A stretch of 64,000 nt of DNA from Natrinema sp. SYSU A 869. Lineage in GTDB: Archaea; Halobacteriota; Halobacteria; Halobacteriales; Natrialbaceae. Below, one piece after another: positions 45,213 through 54,222 of the stretch (the stretch's first letter is position 1; every line of letters begins with the position of its first letter). The translations under genes were made by a program, and so were the position numbers. The notes beneath the pieces are model-generated. The model was not told the DNA's origin and made no database searches. It was given only the letters and a program-made list of their open reading frames with translations. The stretch spans positions 3,472,001 through 3,536,000 of the forward strand of contig NZ_CP082249.1 of assembly GCF_019879105.1 (NCBI RefSeq), written 5' to 3'.

Positions 45213-45410
45213 ATGACTACGCTCGCATTTGACGACAAGGGAGTCGACGTCGTCTACGAAGGCACCGAGTTCCGTCTCGAGCAGGAACTCATCGAGGAAG
45301 CGACCGAGAAATCGTACTACGACGTGACCGACCACGAAGTGCTACAGATCGTCGCCGAACAGCCGAACCTGCAGGGCGAGCCCCGCCGTATCGGCGACAT
45401 TCTCGACTGA
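45213..45410 (+). CDS. DUF5800-family small protein
   Basis: A 65-residue acidic protein: TTLAFDDKGVDVVYEGTEFR, EEATEKSYYDVTDHEVLQIV and the end GEPRRIGDILD. This is the halobacterial DUF5800 pattern, with no known function. A CTTTTATTA box about 28 bases upstream of the ATG supports leaderless translation. It is divergent from the bactofilin gene and convergent with the DUF420 gene. Confidence 0.82.
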   Translation: MTTLAFDDKGVDVVYEGTEFRLEQELIEEATEKSYYDVTDHEVLQIVAEQPNLQGEPRRIGDILD

Positions 45411-45465
45411 ACTGTCCCTGAAGAGTCCAAGGAGCGGACCGTCGTCCGGTTTCAGGCGCCTCGAG

Positions 45466-46029
45466 TCAGTAGACGACGTGTAAGAGGGCGAATACGACGA
45501 TCCCGAGCGAGAAGGAGACCAGCCACAGCGTCGCCGCGATGCGGCCGACGCGGGCATGGCTCGTGTCCGGAAGCTCCGCGATCGGGCGGGAGAGCGCGAG
45601 CAAGAGCACGTAGTAGAGCAGTGGGATACAGACGATCGCGAGGAAGATGTGTATCGCCAGCAGCGGCAGATAGACGAACTGATAGACCTGATCGGGGCCA
45701 GGGAACGGCTGGGGCCCGCCGGTCACGGTCAGTCGGTAGAGATAGAGCGCGAGGAAGGCCACGAACAGCCCGAACGAGGCGGCCATCGCGACGCGGTGGC
45801 GCTCGATGTCGCCGCGTCGGATCGCCCGCCAGCCGAGCGTGATCGTGCCGATCGCGGCCGCGCTGAGCACGGCGTTGACGAGCGGAATCGCATCGAGGAC
45901 CCACTCCGGGGCTGCCGGCACGCTCGAGGACGGAATTCGTCCGCCTGCGGCCGCGAAGACGACCGCCAGCGACACGACGCTCAACACGCCGGTGAGAAGG
46001 CGCACGCGCTCTCGAGGGACGTATTCCAT
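45466..46029 (-). CDS. DUF420 membrane protein
   Basis: A 187-residue membrane protein with about five to six helices. The conserved DUF420 region is LVNAVLSAAAIGTITLGWRA, then RHRVAMAASFGLFVAFLAL and a histidine-bearing helix LLAIHIFLAIVCIPLL. Family members often sit with haem-copper oxidase genes or cytochrome c maturation. None is visible here, but a 50-residue membrane protein precedes it on the same strand. Function unknown. Confidence 0.82.
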   Translation of the reverse strand: MEYVPRERVRLLTGVLSVVSLAVVFAAAGGRIPSSSVPAAPEWVLDAIPLVNAVLSAAAIGTITLGWRAIRRGDIERHRVAMAASFGLFVAFLALYLYRLTVTGGPQPFPGPDQVYQFVYLPLLAIHIFLAIVCIPLLYYVLLLALSRPIAELPDTSHARVGRIAATLWLVSFSLGIVVFALLHVVY

Positions 46030-46116
46030 GTGTGGACGTTCGAGCGCAACGGGAAAGTGGTTGCTCTCTTTGCTGGACTACCCACTCGACGGTCCGCTAA
46101 CGCGTCTCGAACAGTG

Positions 46117-46269
46117 TTATTGAGGGTCGTTGTCAGCCAATTTCCGGGTTTCCGCTCTGAAAAACCGCTTCAGTGCAATCGTCGTTCCTGCATACGATGC
46201 GGCCACAACGGCGACGAGGAACAACAGTCCGACGAGAGTCATGTAACTGAACAGCAGTTGCAAGTCCAT
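46117..46269 (-). CDS. 50-residue single-span membrane protein
   Basis: ATG at 46269 reads MDLQLLFSYMTLVGLLFLVA, continues as one hydrophobic helix to about residue 32, and ends with a charged tail (KRFFRAETRKLADNDPQ). A TATACTTTAG box lies about 28-30 bases upstream, giving a leaderless start. The helix and positive-inside tail argue for a genuine small membrane protein. It precedes the DUF420 gene by 87 bases on the same strand. Small subunits of haem-copper oxidases look like this, but the link is speculative. Confidence 0.62.
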   Translation of the reverse strand: MDLQLLFSYMTLVGLLFLVAVVAASYAGTTIALKRFFRAETRKLADNDPQ

Positions 46270-46487
46270 ATTCAATACCCACCTATCGTTACTAAAGTAT
46301 ATTCCTTACTTGGTACGAACTGTTCACCGGCGGTGATTCGGCTCGACGGTACCCTCCCTCGAGTAAGACGATGCGAGAGACGAAGCCATCGCTCGTCGGT
46401 GTAGCATCGGAAGGAATTATGCGTGGGTGATGTCCACGAAGGGAAATCACCTGCATCGATTTGTGGTGGAGTGACCCACCTATGCGA

Positions 46488-46572
<85 letters not shown>

Positions 46573-46610
46573 TCGCGGTCTCTGTCTGCACTCATTCGTA
46601 TCCAGTGTGA

Positions 46611-46619
46611 TTATAAAAG
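46611..46619 (-). promoter_or_regulatory. TATA box of tRNA-Leu
   Basis: TTATAAAAG on the plus strand (CTTTTATAA on the transcribed orientation) lies 39-47 bases upstream of the tRNA-Leu 5' end, a usual distance for a haloarchaeal tRNA promoter with a short leader. Confidence 0.6.
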
Positions 46620-46806
46620 CCCTTTCCTTTAGGTCGGCGACTGCGGCTGGGTCCCACGGGAACGGGGCCCGCGAGTAACGGACACTCGAGACACTCGCCT
46701 TGCCGGCACTCGTTTGACCGATTCCGGCGTCTTTCCGTACCGTCCGATCGGCTCTCGACCTGCGAGAGACACAAAGGTTTCAATACTCGAGGGGAATCGT
46801 CGACCG

Positions 46807-47570
46807 ATGTCGATGTGGTCGGCTCGAACGCGTGCGCTCGCAGGTGCGGCCGTGGCCAGCGGCACGGTCGCCGCAGGCGTGCTCGTCTCGCCGTCGACGA
46901 TAGTCGGGACCGTTGATGCCGTCGCTGCGGATCCGTTCCTGTTCGGTCTCCTCGTCGCCGGACTCTACCTCGTGCGCCCCTTCCTCGCATGGCCGACGAC
47001 ACCGCTCGCGGTCGTCGTCGGCTACGGCTTCGGCGTCGCCGTCGGCGTCCCCGTCGCACTCGTCGGTGTCGTTGTAACTGTCCTTCCCGTCTTCGTCGCG
47101 GCGCGCTGGCTGGCCGCTGATGACCCGGCGACGACTCGAGACACTCGCTCTCGAGCCACCGAAACGCCCGGCGAGGACACCGACAGCGGCCTCCTCGAGC
47201 AGGCCGGCGAGACCGTCGCGCGCTACTACGAGACGGCGGGCCGCTCCGTGGCGTCATCGCCTCGCGACTGGCACCGATTCCCTCGGACGTCGCGACGTGT
47301 GCCGCCGCGGTCAGCGGCGTTGAGGCTCGCCAGCTGGTAGTCGGGACGGTGATCGGCGAACTCCCGTGGACGATCGCTGCCGTCGTCGTCGGTGCCTCGG
47401 CGGCGACGATCACCGCGAGCGGGCTCGAGGGCGTCGGCGTAGCGTTGTCGCTGGCCTGTGGCGTCGCCGCCGTCCTCCTCCTCGCCGGCCCCGCGTACCA
47501 CAGGATTCGGACGGGGAGCCGAACACAAACGGACGACACGGACAGTGCGAGCCGATCGACGGACAGCTAA
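46807..47570 (+). pseudogene. VTT/DedA-type (SNARE-associated) membrane protein, frameshifted
   Basis: The first frame from 46807 gives MSMWSARTRALAGAAVASGT and helices typical of the TVP38/TMEM64 family, up to about base 47240. The protein then continues in another frame: LRGVIASRLAPIPSDVATCA, then VVGTVIGELPWTIAAVVVGA, which are the conserved family segments, and ends at 47570. One missing C in GGCC(C)GCTCC near 47238-47242 would join the two. Repaired, it would be about 254 residues. Either a recent inactivation or a consensus error. Confidence 0.7.
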
Positions 47571-47716
47571 CGGCGTCGCTGCCAGTACCTGCGGTCACGC
47601 AGATTAAAACGCGGAAACCAGGGCCGTGGGGTGCGCTATCGACTCTCGATTACTCGTCGCCGAACGTCTCGACGAGCGAGCCGTTCGGATTCGTGCTCCG
47701 ACTCGAGAGACGGTGC

Positions 47717-47893
47717 TCAGCGGAAGGGATCGCTACAATCGATGATGACCCCGTGCTGGGGACAGACGTACTTGCAGTGGCGCTTGTACATCGCTGCGTC
47801 GCAGTGTGGACAGCGCGGACCGGCGGCGGTCTGGTTGCTCGAGCCGTCCGTATCGACACCACCGTCCGACCTCGTCTCACTGTCGGCAGTCAT
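47717..47893 (-). CDS. HVO_2523-type small zinc-finger protein
   Basis: A 58-residue protein beginning MTADSETRSDGG and containing GPRCPHCDAAMYKRHCKYVCPQHGV. Four cysteines (CPHC...CKYVC) plus histidines form a zinc finger, and the end ...IDCSDPFR adds a fifth cysteine. The KRHCKYVCPQHG signature is typical of the halobacterial HVO_2523-like family. It is located after nrdJ on the same strand, 116 bases away. Function unknown. Confidence 0.78.
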   Translation of the reverse strand: MTADSETRSDGGVDTDGSSNQTAAGPRCPHCDAAMYKRHCKYVCPQHGVIIDCSDPFR

Positions 47894-48009
47894 ACGATAG
47901 TGTTCTCGCCAGCGATGCTAAGTGTAGTGTTTCCAGTGGATCGTCGAGCGCGAAACGAGAGGGAGAAATGGACGCAGAAAGACAGCGTCGAAACGGCCTC
48001 AGTCAGCGC

Positions 48010-51000
48010 TCAGCACTCGCTCCAGCCACAAGATTCGCACGTCTTGCAGCCTTCGGAGAAGTACAGCGTCATCGAGCCACAGTCGGGACACTCCGGCGAC
48101 TCGCCGGCGTCGATGAGGTCCTGGGTCGTGTCGTCGTCGTCCGCGGCCTCACTGCCCTGCGCGGCGGCCGCACCGCCGTCGGTCTTGGGACCGTCGTAGT
48201 CGGCGATCTCGGCGTCGGCCGACTCCTCGAGTGTCTGCTGTTTCGGGTACGGCTTGTCGATCTCGCCGTCGAGGTAGCGCCGCATCGCAGTGCCGATGGC
48301 GTCCGGGATGGACTGGATCTGTTCGCCCTTGTCCCAGGCGACTTTCGGACTGCGAGTGCCACAGAGTTCGTCGACGATCTCCTCGGGGTCGACACCGGAG
48401 CGCAGCGAGGTCGAGATGACCTTTGCCAGCGCTTCGGTAAAGGAGTTCGTGAAGCCGCCGGAATGGCCGATGTTCGCGAACAGTTCGAACGGCTGTCCGG
48501 TCTCGGGATCTTCGTTGATCGTTACGTAGATCTTTCCGTAGCCGGTGTCGATGCGCTGGCTAACGCCCTGTAGCGCATCGGGTCGCTCGCGCTTCTCGGT
48601 GAAGTCGATCTCGACCGGCTGGCGGTCATCGTTGTCGACCAGCGAGCCGACGTCCTCCTCGAGGACGTCCCGGACTTCATCGCTCTCGAGGAAGGCCTCG
48701 AGCCCGCCGAAGATCTCGTCGATCTGTTCGACTAGCGCTTGGGCGGCTTCGGTCTCGTCGGCGAAGTCGGCGTTGTCCGCACGCGTGGTCAGCACCTGTT
48801 TCGAGCGGGTACCGTCGCGGTAGTAGGTGACGCCCTTGCCGCCGTTCTCGTAGACCCACTCGAAGACCTCCTTGGCGTCCTCGAGCGTGGAGTCGTTCGG
48901 TGCGTTGACCGTCTTCGAGATGGCGGAGTCGACACCGTTCTGGCAGGCACACTGCACTGCAGCGTGCTGTTTCGCCGAGACGGCCGAGGTGATGACGAAC
49001 AGTTCGCCGATCGCGTCCGGCACCGTCGAGAGGCCTTCGACGCCGTCGAACTGATTCGTCGCCATCTGCTCTTGTGCTTCTTCCTTGACGGCATCGACGT
49101 CGATATCGTTGTCCTCCAAGACGCGGAGGAAGTAGTCGTCGAACTCGACTAACATCTCGTCGCCCTGAACGTCGTCGGTGACGTTCTTGTAGTAGGCGAC
49201 GTTGTAGATCGGTTCACAGCCACCCGTCGTATTGCCGACCATCGAGGTCGTCCCGGTCGGGGCGATGGTCGTGACGTTGTGGTTGCGGATGGGGAAGCCG
49301 TCTTCCCAGTCGTCGGCGTTCTCGCCGGTCTGGCGCTCGAACCACTCGCGGTACTCGGTTGGGTTCGCGTACTTCGACTCGTTCCAGTCGTTGAACGAAC
49401 CGCGCTCTTCGGCGAGTTCGTGGCTCTTGGCCTTTGCACCGTGGTTGATGTGGGTCATCAGCTGGCTGGCGACTTCGTTCCCTTCGTCGCTGCCGTACTT
49501 GATCCCGAGCTGGACGTATAGCTGGGCCAGGCCCATGACGCCCAGACCGATCTTGCGCATATCTCGGACCTTCTCTTCGATCTCCTCGACCGGGAAGTCC
49601 GACATCGTGACGACGTTCTCGAGGAAGCGGGTGCCGTACTCGATGCGTTCATCGAACTCCTCGAAGTCGATAGCTTCCTCGAGGAAAGCGTCGACGGCCG
49701 CTTCCTGCGAATCGTACTCGTCGCCGTGCTCGTCGGACCAGACGCGCCAGTCGGGAGCGTCGAGATCCGCCAGCGTCGAGAGGTTGATATGGCCGAGGTT
49801 ACAGGCCTCGTACTCCTCGAGTGGCTGCTCGCCACAGGGGTTCGTCGCGAGCATCCGGTGGTCGTCTTCCTTCTCGACGTCGAAGGAGTGTTCCTTGTTG
49901 ACTCGCTCGAGGTAGATGACGCCCGGTTCGCCGTTCTCGTGGGCACCTTGCACGATGCGTTCCCAGACGAGTTCCGCCGGGATCGAGAGCGGTTCACCGA
50001 CCTCGATGTGCTCGCCGAGGTCGTACCGGCTGTACATCTCCTTGGTCTCCTCGGTGGCGATGTGGGGCTCTTCCGTACGCGGGTTGGTAAACGTGTACTC
50101 CTCGCCGTTCTGGACCGCGTCCATGAAGTCGTCGGTGACGCCGACGGAGATGTTAAAGTTCGAGAGGTGGCCCTCGACAGCGTTGCGCAGGTGTTTGGGC
50201 ACGCGCCCGTCCTCGTCGATCAGGTCACGGGCCTCCTCGAGGGCTTCCGAGAAGGTGGTGTAGGTGTAGTCGTCCGGATCGTTCAGTCGCAGTGTGTGAG
50301 CGAGCGAGACGTCCTTGTTCTTGGCGTGAATGAACTCGATGACGTCGGGGTGGGAGACACGCATGATGCCCATTTGGGCACCGCGACGGGTCCCGCCCTG
50401 GGCGATGGTCTCACAGAGCTGGTCGTAGGTCCGCATGAAAGTGATCGGGCCGGAGGCGATACCGCCGGTCGAGCCGACCGAGTCACCGTAGGGGCGCAAT
50501 TGCCAGAAACCGTATCCGACGCCGCCGCCGGACTGGAAGACTTCGGCCGCCTTCTTGGCGGTCTCGTGGATATCCGAGAGGTCGTCGTCGGGGGACATGA
50601 CGAAACAGGCTGAGAGCTGCTGGAGCTCGTCTCCTGCGTTCATCAGGGTCGGCGAGTTCGGCATAAAGGAGAGCGACTCCATTCCGTCCGTAAAGGACCC
50701 GGCGACGTCCTCGACGTGATCGCGTACCTCGTCGGGGAGTTCGGGGACGATAGTATCGTACGCGAACTTGTTGACGTTGCGCTCGGTGAGCGTCGTCTCG
50801 GCGTCGTCGTCTACGGTGACACCCTCGCCGAAGACTTCTCCGGCGAGTTCGTCTCGGCGTGGATGGTCGGGCTTCAGCTGGTCGGGCGTGACCGTAATCT
50901 CGTGGTCCTGCTTTTCGGCCTCGTAGACCGCTTCTGCGAGGGCGACGTTCTTGCCAACGCGATCGAAGAGGTCCTCCTGTGTCTCGATCAGGTCGCCGTT

Positions 51001-51135
51001 GGCGTCCTTCCGGAGATAGCGAGCCGGGAGAATGTTATTGTAAGCGTTGTCGGTCAATCGCTCTTCGAGGGTCTCCCCGTCGGAGCGTTTGATCGGGAGG
51101 GTGAGATCCGCCGCGGATAGCTCGGCGTCGCTCAT
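48010..51135 (-). CDS. nrdJ: adenosylcobalamin-dependent ribonucleotide reductase (class II)
   Basis: A 1041-residue class II reductase that converts ribonucleotides to deoxyribonucleotides using a B12 radical. The N-terminus holds an ATP-cone-like region. Active-site signatures are LSACFVMSP (redox Cys) near residue 185, the NPCGEQPL and ACNLGHINLS segments near 440, and APTGTTSMVGNTTGGCEPIY near 640. The last 30 residues are a cysteine-rich tail with several CxxC pairs (CPDCGS, CKTCESCGWSEC) that can recycle the active site. No small subunit is present, as expected for class II. Confidence 0.94.
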   Translation of the reverse strand: MSDAELSAADLTLPIKRSDGETLEERLTDNAYNNILPARYLRKDANGDLIETQEDLFDRVGKNVALAEAVYEAEKQDHEITVTPDQLKPDHPRRDELAGEVFGEGVTVDDDAETTLTERNVNKFAYDTIVPELPDEVRDHVEDVAGSFTDGMESLSFMPNSPTLMNAGDELQQLSACFVMSPDDDLSDIHETAKKAAEVFQSGGGVGYGFWQLRPYGDSVGSTGGIASGPITFMRTYDQLCETIAQGGTRRGAQMGIMRVSHPDVIEFIHAKNKDVSLAHTLRLNDPDDYTYTTFSEALEEARDLIDEDGRVPKHLRNAVEGHLSNFNISVGVTDDFMDAVQNGEEYTFTNPRTEEPHIATEETKEMYSRYDLGEHIEVGEPLSIPAELVWERIVQGAHENGEPGVIYLERVNKEHSFDVEKEDDHRMLATNPCGEQPLEEYEACNLGHINLSTLADLDAPDWRVWSDEHGDEYDSQEAAVDAFLEEAIDFEEFDERIEYGTRFLENVVTMSDFPVEEIEEKVRDMRKIGLGVMGLAQLYVQLGIKYGSDEGNEVASQLMTHINHGAKAKSHELAEERGSFNDWNESKYANPTEYREWFERQTGENADDWEDGFPIRNHNVTTIAPTGTTSMVGNTTGGCEPIYNVAYYKNVTDDVQGDEMLVEFDDYFLRVLEDNDIDVDAVKEEAQEQMATNQFDGVEGLSTVPDAIGELFVITSAVSAKQHAAVQCACQNGVDSAISKTVNAPNDSTLEDAKEVFEWVYENGGKGVTYYRDGTRSKQVLTTRADNADFADETEAAQALVEQIDEIFGGLEAFLESDEVRDVLEEDVGSLVDNDDRQPVEIDFTEKRERPDALQGVSQRIDTGYGKIYVTINEDPETGQPFELFANIGHSGGFTNSFTEALAKVISTSLRSGVDPEEIVDELCGTRSPKVAWDKGEQIQSIPDAIGTAMRRYLDGEIDKPYPKQQTLEESADAEIADYDGPKTDGGAAAAQGSEAADDDDTTQDLIDAGESPECPDCGSMTLYFSEGCKTCESCGWSEC

Positions 51136-51549
51136 GCGCGGGTCACCTCGTCGCTATACCGCCGCCGCGTGTCGATTCTGGCGTGAGTCGGAATCCTTGC
51201 TCTCATCATTCGTGACGAAGGTTCGGTATTCATGCATCCCTCATAAAACGTGGTGTTGTTGTCCTACTTTTCTTGTAGTAATACAAATTCGGTTTCAGAG
51301 ATATCTCTGTAACCTATCGTGGTTCATTCTCCCGCGACCGTCGAAACGGCCGCCTGGGTGGTCAACGATACCTACGTCGCGGACCGTCTTAACGATTTTC
51401 AGACTCGGCTGAAAATGACTGTAACCGATGAGATGGCGTCGCAGTCCCGTGATTTTCTCGTTTGTAGATATTTCTTCGTGAGTCAGTCAATATCGCGAGT
51501 CAGTCATAGTATCCAGAAAGATTACGTCACTGGGCATGGGAAATAGCAT
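51136..51549. promoter_or_regulatory. nrdJ upstream region with candidate operator
   Basis: 414 AT-richer bases without a gene. On the minus strand a CGTTTTATG box near 51242-51250 is the likely nrdJ promoter (leader about 90 bases). Just upstream of it lies the palindrome TTGTA-GTAA-TACAA (51273-51286). No B12-riboswitch-like structure is recognisable. Frames such as one starting at 51319 are not protein-like. Confidence 0.45.
51273..51286. promoter_or_regulatory. TTGTA/TACAA palindrome upstream of nrdJ, candidate operator
   Basis: TTGTAGTAATACAA is a 14-base inverted repeat with five-base arms, placed about 25 bases upstream of the presumed nrdJ TATA box. The position suits an activator or repressor. 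The general shape (ACA/TGT arms around an AT core) recalls NrdR boxes, but no NrdR gene is in view. Confidence 0.35.
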
Positions 51550-51735
51550 ATGATCGATGCACTGACGTCGGCACCACCGGTCCTGCTGGTGTTGACCGTA
51601 CTCGCCGCCTTCGCGGTCGCTGTCATCGCGCTCCGAATCGCGATCAAACTGGCCGTTCGAGTCGGCATCGTCGCCGCAGTCGTCCTCGCGGCCCTCTACG
51701 CGGTCGGGCAACTCGAGTTGCTTCCCGGCGTCTGA
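51550..51735 (+). CDS. 61-residue two-helix membrane protein
   Basis: MIDALTSAPPVLLVLTVLAA, then hydrophobic residues nearly to the end (AVVLAALYAVGQLELLPGV), with two probable helices around a short basic loop (IAIKLAVRVG). There is no signal cleavage site. GC-rich third positions support coding. It is convergent with trpG and divergent from nrdJ. Function unknown. Confidence 0.58.
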   Translation: MIDALTSAPPVLLVLTVLAAFAVAVIALRIAIKLAVRVGIVAAVVLAALYAVGQLELLPGV

Positions 51736-51840
51736 TACGACTTGGACAATCGGCGACACCAGTAAAGAATCGCCTCGCTACGGAACCGCTGCTCGTTTTC
51801 GATTCAGTCCGTCTCGAGAGCAACGTGAACCGATTCGCGT

Positions 51841-52535
51841 CTAGACGCTCGAGAGGAAGTTCTCGATCACGTCGTGGCCCCTCGCGGTGAGGACGCTCTC
51901 GGGATGAAACTGTACGCATTCGAGAGGATACTCCTCGTGGCGAACGCCCATGACGAGCGTTTCGTCGTTCTGCGGTTCCACCGCAGAGCCAGCGGAACCG
52001 TGTTCCGCGCTGCCGTGTTCCGCCGTCGCTGATACCGCAAGACAGTCCGGAACGGCCGTCGCGACGAGCGAGTGGTACCGCCCCGCGCGAAAGCCCTGCT
52101 CGAGGCCCTCGAAGACCCCCGCACCGTCGTGGTCGACCGCGGAGGCCTTGCCGTGGATCGGGTCCGGCGCGCGGCCGACGGTGCCGCCGTACTCGTAGAC
52201 GGCGGCCTCGAGGCCGAGACAGACACCGAGCGTCGGTACCTCGGGGGAGAGTTCTTGAAGCACGTCCATCGTCACGCCGACATCGCGGTCGTTTTCGGGT
52301 GGCCGGGACCGGGGCTGATGATGATCGCGTCGGGGTTGACGATGCGAACGTCCGCGAGCGAGGCGGTGTTCTTCAGCACCTCGGTCTCGGTACCGGCCTG
52401 CTGGCTGACGTACTCGACGAGGTTGTACGTGAAGGAGTCGTAGTTGTCGATGAACAGGACCGTGGTCGGGTCCGCGTCGCTGCGGTCGCCACTCGTTGTG
52501 GTCGCGTCGGTCTCGTCCGTCGCAGCCGGGCTCAT
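51841..52535 (-). pseudogene. trpG: anthranilate synthase glutaminase subunit TrpG, frameshifted
   Basis: The first frame from 52535 gives TTVLFIDNYDSFTYNLVEYV and IIISPGPGHP, then runs into a stop. The next frame continues DRDVGVTMDVLQELSPEVPT, the nucleophile LGVCLGLEAA and the catalytic FHPES, and ends at 51841. One base missing in CACCC(N)GAAAAC near 52294-52297 breaks the frame. All catalytic residues are retained across the two frames. It overlaps trpE by four bases. Since trpD, F and E are intact, a consensus error is more likely than loss of the pathway. An acidic disordered start of about 25 residues precedes the domain. Confidence 0.85.
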
Positions 52536-54220
52536 CGCCCCACCTCCGGCGTCGCTTCGCGGTCCGTGTCCGAACCAGCCTCGCCGGGCGGGAGCTCGAT
52601 CTCCTCGAGGGCCGCGAGGACGCCCCCCATCTTCTGCTCGGTCTCCTCGTACTCGGCGGTGGGGTCGCTGTCGGCGACCAGCCCCGCGCCGGCCTGAACC
52701 GTGATTCGATCACGTTCTCCTTCGTCCTCCACCGTTGCAGTCCGAATCACGATCGCGAAGTCCGTATCGCCAGTCCAGGAGTAGTAGCCGACGCCGCCGC
52801 CGTAGAGCCCGCGAGGCTTGGACTCGAGGTCGTCGATAATCTCCATCGCCCGGATCTTCGGGGCTCCTGAGAGAGTCCCGGCGGGGAATGATGCGCGAGT
52901 CGCATCGAACCCGTCCGAGTCGGCTGCCAACGTTCCCGTCACGGTCGACTCGATGTGCTGGACGTGGCTGTACTTGAGGACGTTCATGAACTCGTCGACG
53001 CGGACCGAGCCCGGCTCCGAGACGCGGCGCACGTCGTTGCGCGCGAGATCGACCAGCATCGTGTGCTCGGCGCGTTCCTTACTGTCGGCCAGCATCTCGC
53101 CCGCCAGTCGACGGTCCTCGACGGGGCTCGATCCCCGGTCACAGGTGCCAGCGATCGGATTGGACATGACTTCGCGCCCGCGCACCGAGATCAAGGTCTC
53201 AGGGCTGGCCCCGACGACGGTCAGGTCGTCGTGGTCGAGCAGGTACATGTACGGCGACGGGTTCACATCACGCATCGCCTCGTAGAAGCCCATGGGATCG
53301 ACGTCGCCGTAGAGCTCTCGCGTCCGCGAGATGACGCCCTGATAGATGTCCCCGTCGAGGACGTGCTCTTTGGCCTGTCGGACGCTCTCCTCGTACTCAT
53401 CTTTGGGACCCGCGGCTTCGTCCTCGCGGACGAACCCGCCCGTCTCGGGCCGTTCGGCCTCGCGTAGCGTCGCCGCGACCTCGGCGGCCTCCGCCTGGAG
53501 CGCGTCGTACACCGCATCGGGGTCGTCCTCGGCCTCGAGGACCGGCGTACAGACCAGGGAGACCGTCCCGTCGCGCTCGTCGAACGCCAGCGTCTTCGTC
53601 GTCAGCAGGAACTGTGCGTCCGGGAACCGCGAGTCGGGCCGCTCGCAGCCGACCTCCTCGAGCCAGAGATCGTAGACGGCGTCGTAGGCCAGAAAGCCGA
53701 CCAGCCCGCCCTCGAGATGCTGGCGGTCGTGGTCCGGCGCGTTCTCGAGGCGGACATTCGGCATTGCGGCTCGAAGCGCGTCGACGGTGTCGCCCTCGGC
53801 GTCCGTCCGAATCGATTCGAGCGGCGCGTCGTCGGATAGCGCCTCGACGGTGGCCTCGCCGGATTCGACCGTCACGACGGCCTCGGGATCGTACCCCACG
53901 TAGGAGTATCTCGCGTGCCGTTCGGCGTCCGCAGCGCTCGGCCGGAACGCGCCATCAGGGTCGCTCGAGGCGGTCTTCTCCGCGCTCTCGAGCAGGAAGG
54001 CGTACGGCGAGCGCTCGCGATCGATCGCCTCGGAGCGGCCGGTGAGCGCGGCATAGGCGGCCAGCGGCGTCGTCTCAACCTCGAGCGTCGCAACGGTGTG
54101 GACGACGACGGGCTGATCCGCCCGATCCCCGCTCGTTCCTGCGTGGTTGCGGAACGTCTCCCGATCGATGTCGAACGTGGGTCGATCTGCTGGCACCGAA
54201 TCGGAGTTGTGCACGGTCAC
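52532..54220 (-). CDS. trpE: anthranilate synthase component I
   Basis: A 562-residue chorismate-utilising enzyme that makes anthranilate with ammonia delivered by TrpG. Motifs: GASPETLISVRGREVMSNPI then AGTCDRG (PIAGT active-site signature), AEHTMLVDLARNDVRRV and FPAGTLSGAPKIRAMEIID. The start is GTG at 54220, two bases after the trpF stop codon. Length is in the upper range because of an acidic insert near residues 95-150. It is third in trpD-F-E-G. Confidence 0.93.
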   Translation of the reverse strand: MTVHNSDSVPADRPTFDIDRETFRNHAGTSGDRADQPVVVHTVATLEVETTPLAAYAALTGRSEAIDRERSPYAFLLESAEKTASSDPDGAFRPSAADAERHARYSYVGYDPEAVVTVESGEATVEALSDDAPLESIRTDAEGDTVDALRAAMPNVRLENAPDHDRQHLEGGLVGFLAYDAVYDLWLEEVGCERPDSRFPDAQFLLTTKTLAFDERDGTVSLVCTPVLEAEDDPDAVYDALQAEAAEVAATLREAERPETGGFVREDEAAGPKDEYEESVRQAKEHVLDGDIYQGVISRTRELYGDVDPMGFYEAMRDVNPSPYMYLLDHDDLTVVGASPETLISVRGREVMSNPIAGTCDRGSSPVEDRRLAGEMLADSKERAEHTMLVDLARNDVRRVSEPGSVRVDEFMNVLKYSHVQHIESTVTGTLAADSDGFDATRASFPAGTLSGAPKIRAMEIIDDLESKPRGLYGGGVGYYSWTGDTDFAIVIRTATVEDEGERDRITVQAGAGLVADSDPTAEYEETEQKMGGVLAALEEIELPPGEAGSDTDREATPEVGR

Positions 54221-54222
54221 GG

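Noticed and set aside
47650-47880. 76-codon minus-strand frame near the zinc-finger gene
   Set aside because: The overlapping frame starting at 47893 encodes a recognisable zinc-finger protein; the longer one is Arg/Thr/Ser-rich shadow.
51136-51300. Cobalamin riboswitch upstream of nrdJ
   Set aside because: No B12-box-like sequence or extended secondary structure is visible, and cobalamin riboswitches are not expected in haloarchaea.
51319-51546. 75-codon frame between nrdJ and the small membrane protein
   Set aside because: Composition is not haloarchaeal (few acidic residues, irregular third positions), with no promoter or family resemblance.
52285-52310. Programmed frameshifting as an explanation for trpG
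   Set aside because: There is no typical heptameric slippery site and no known recoding in trpG; two other genes here show the same kind of missing base.
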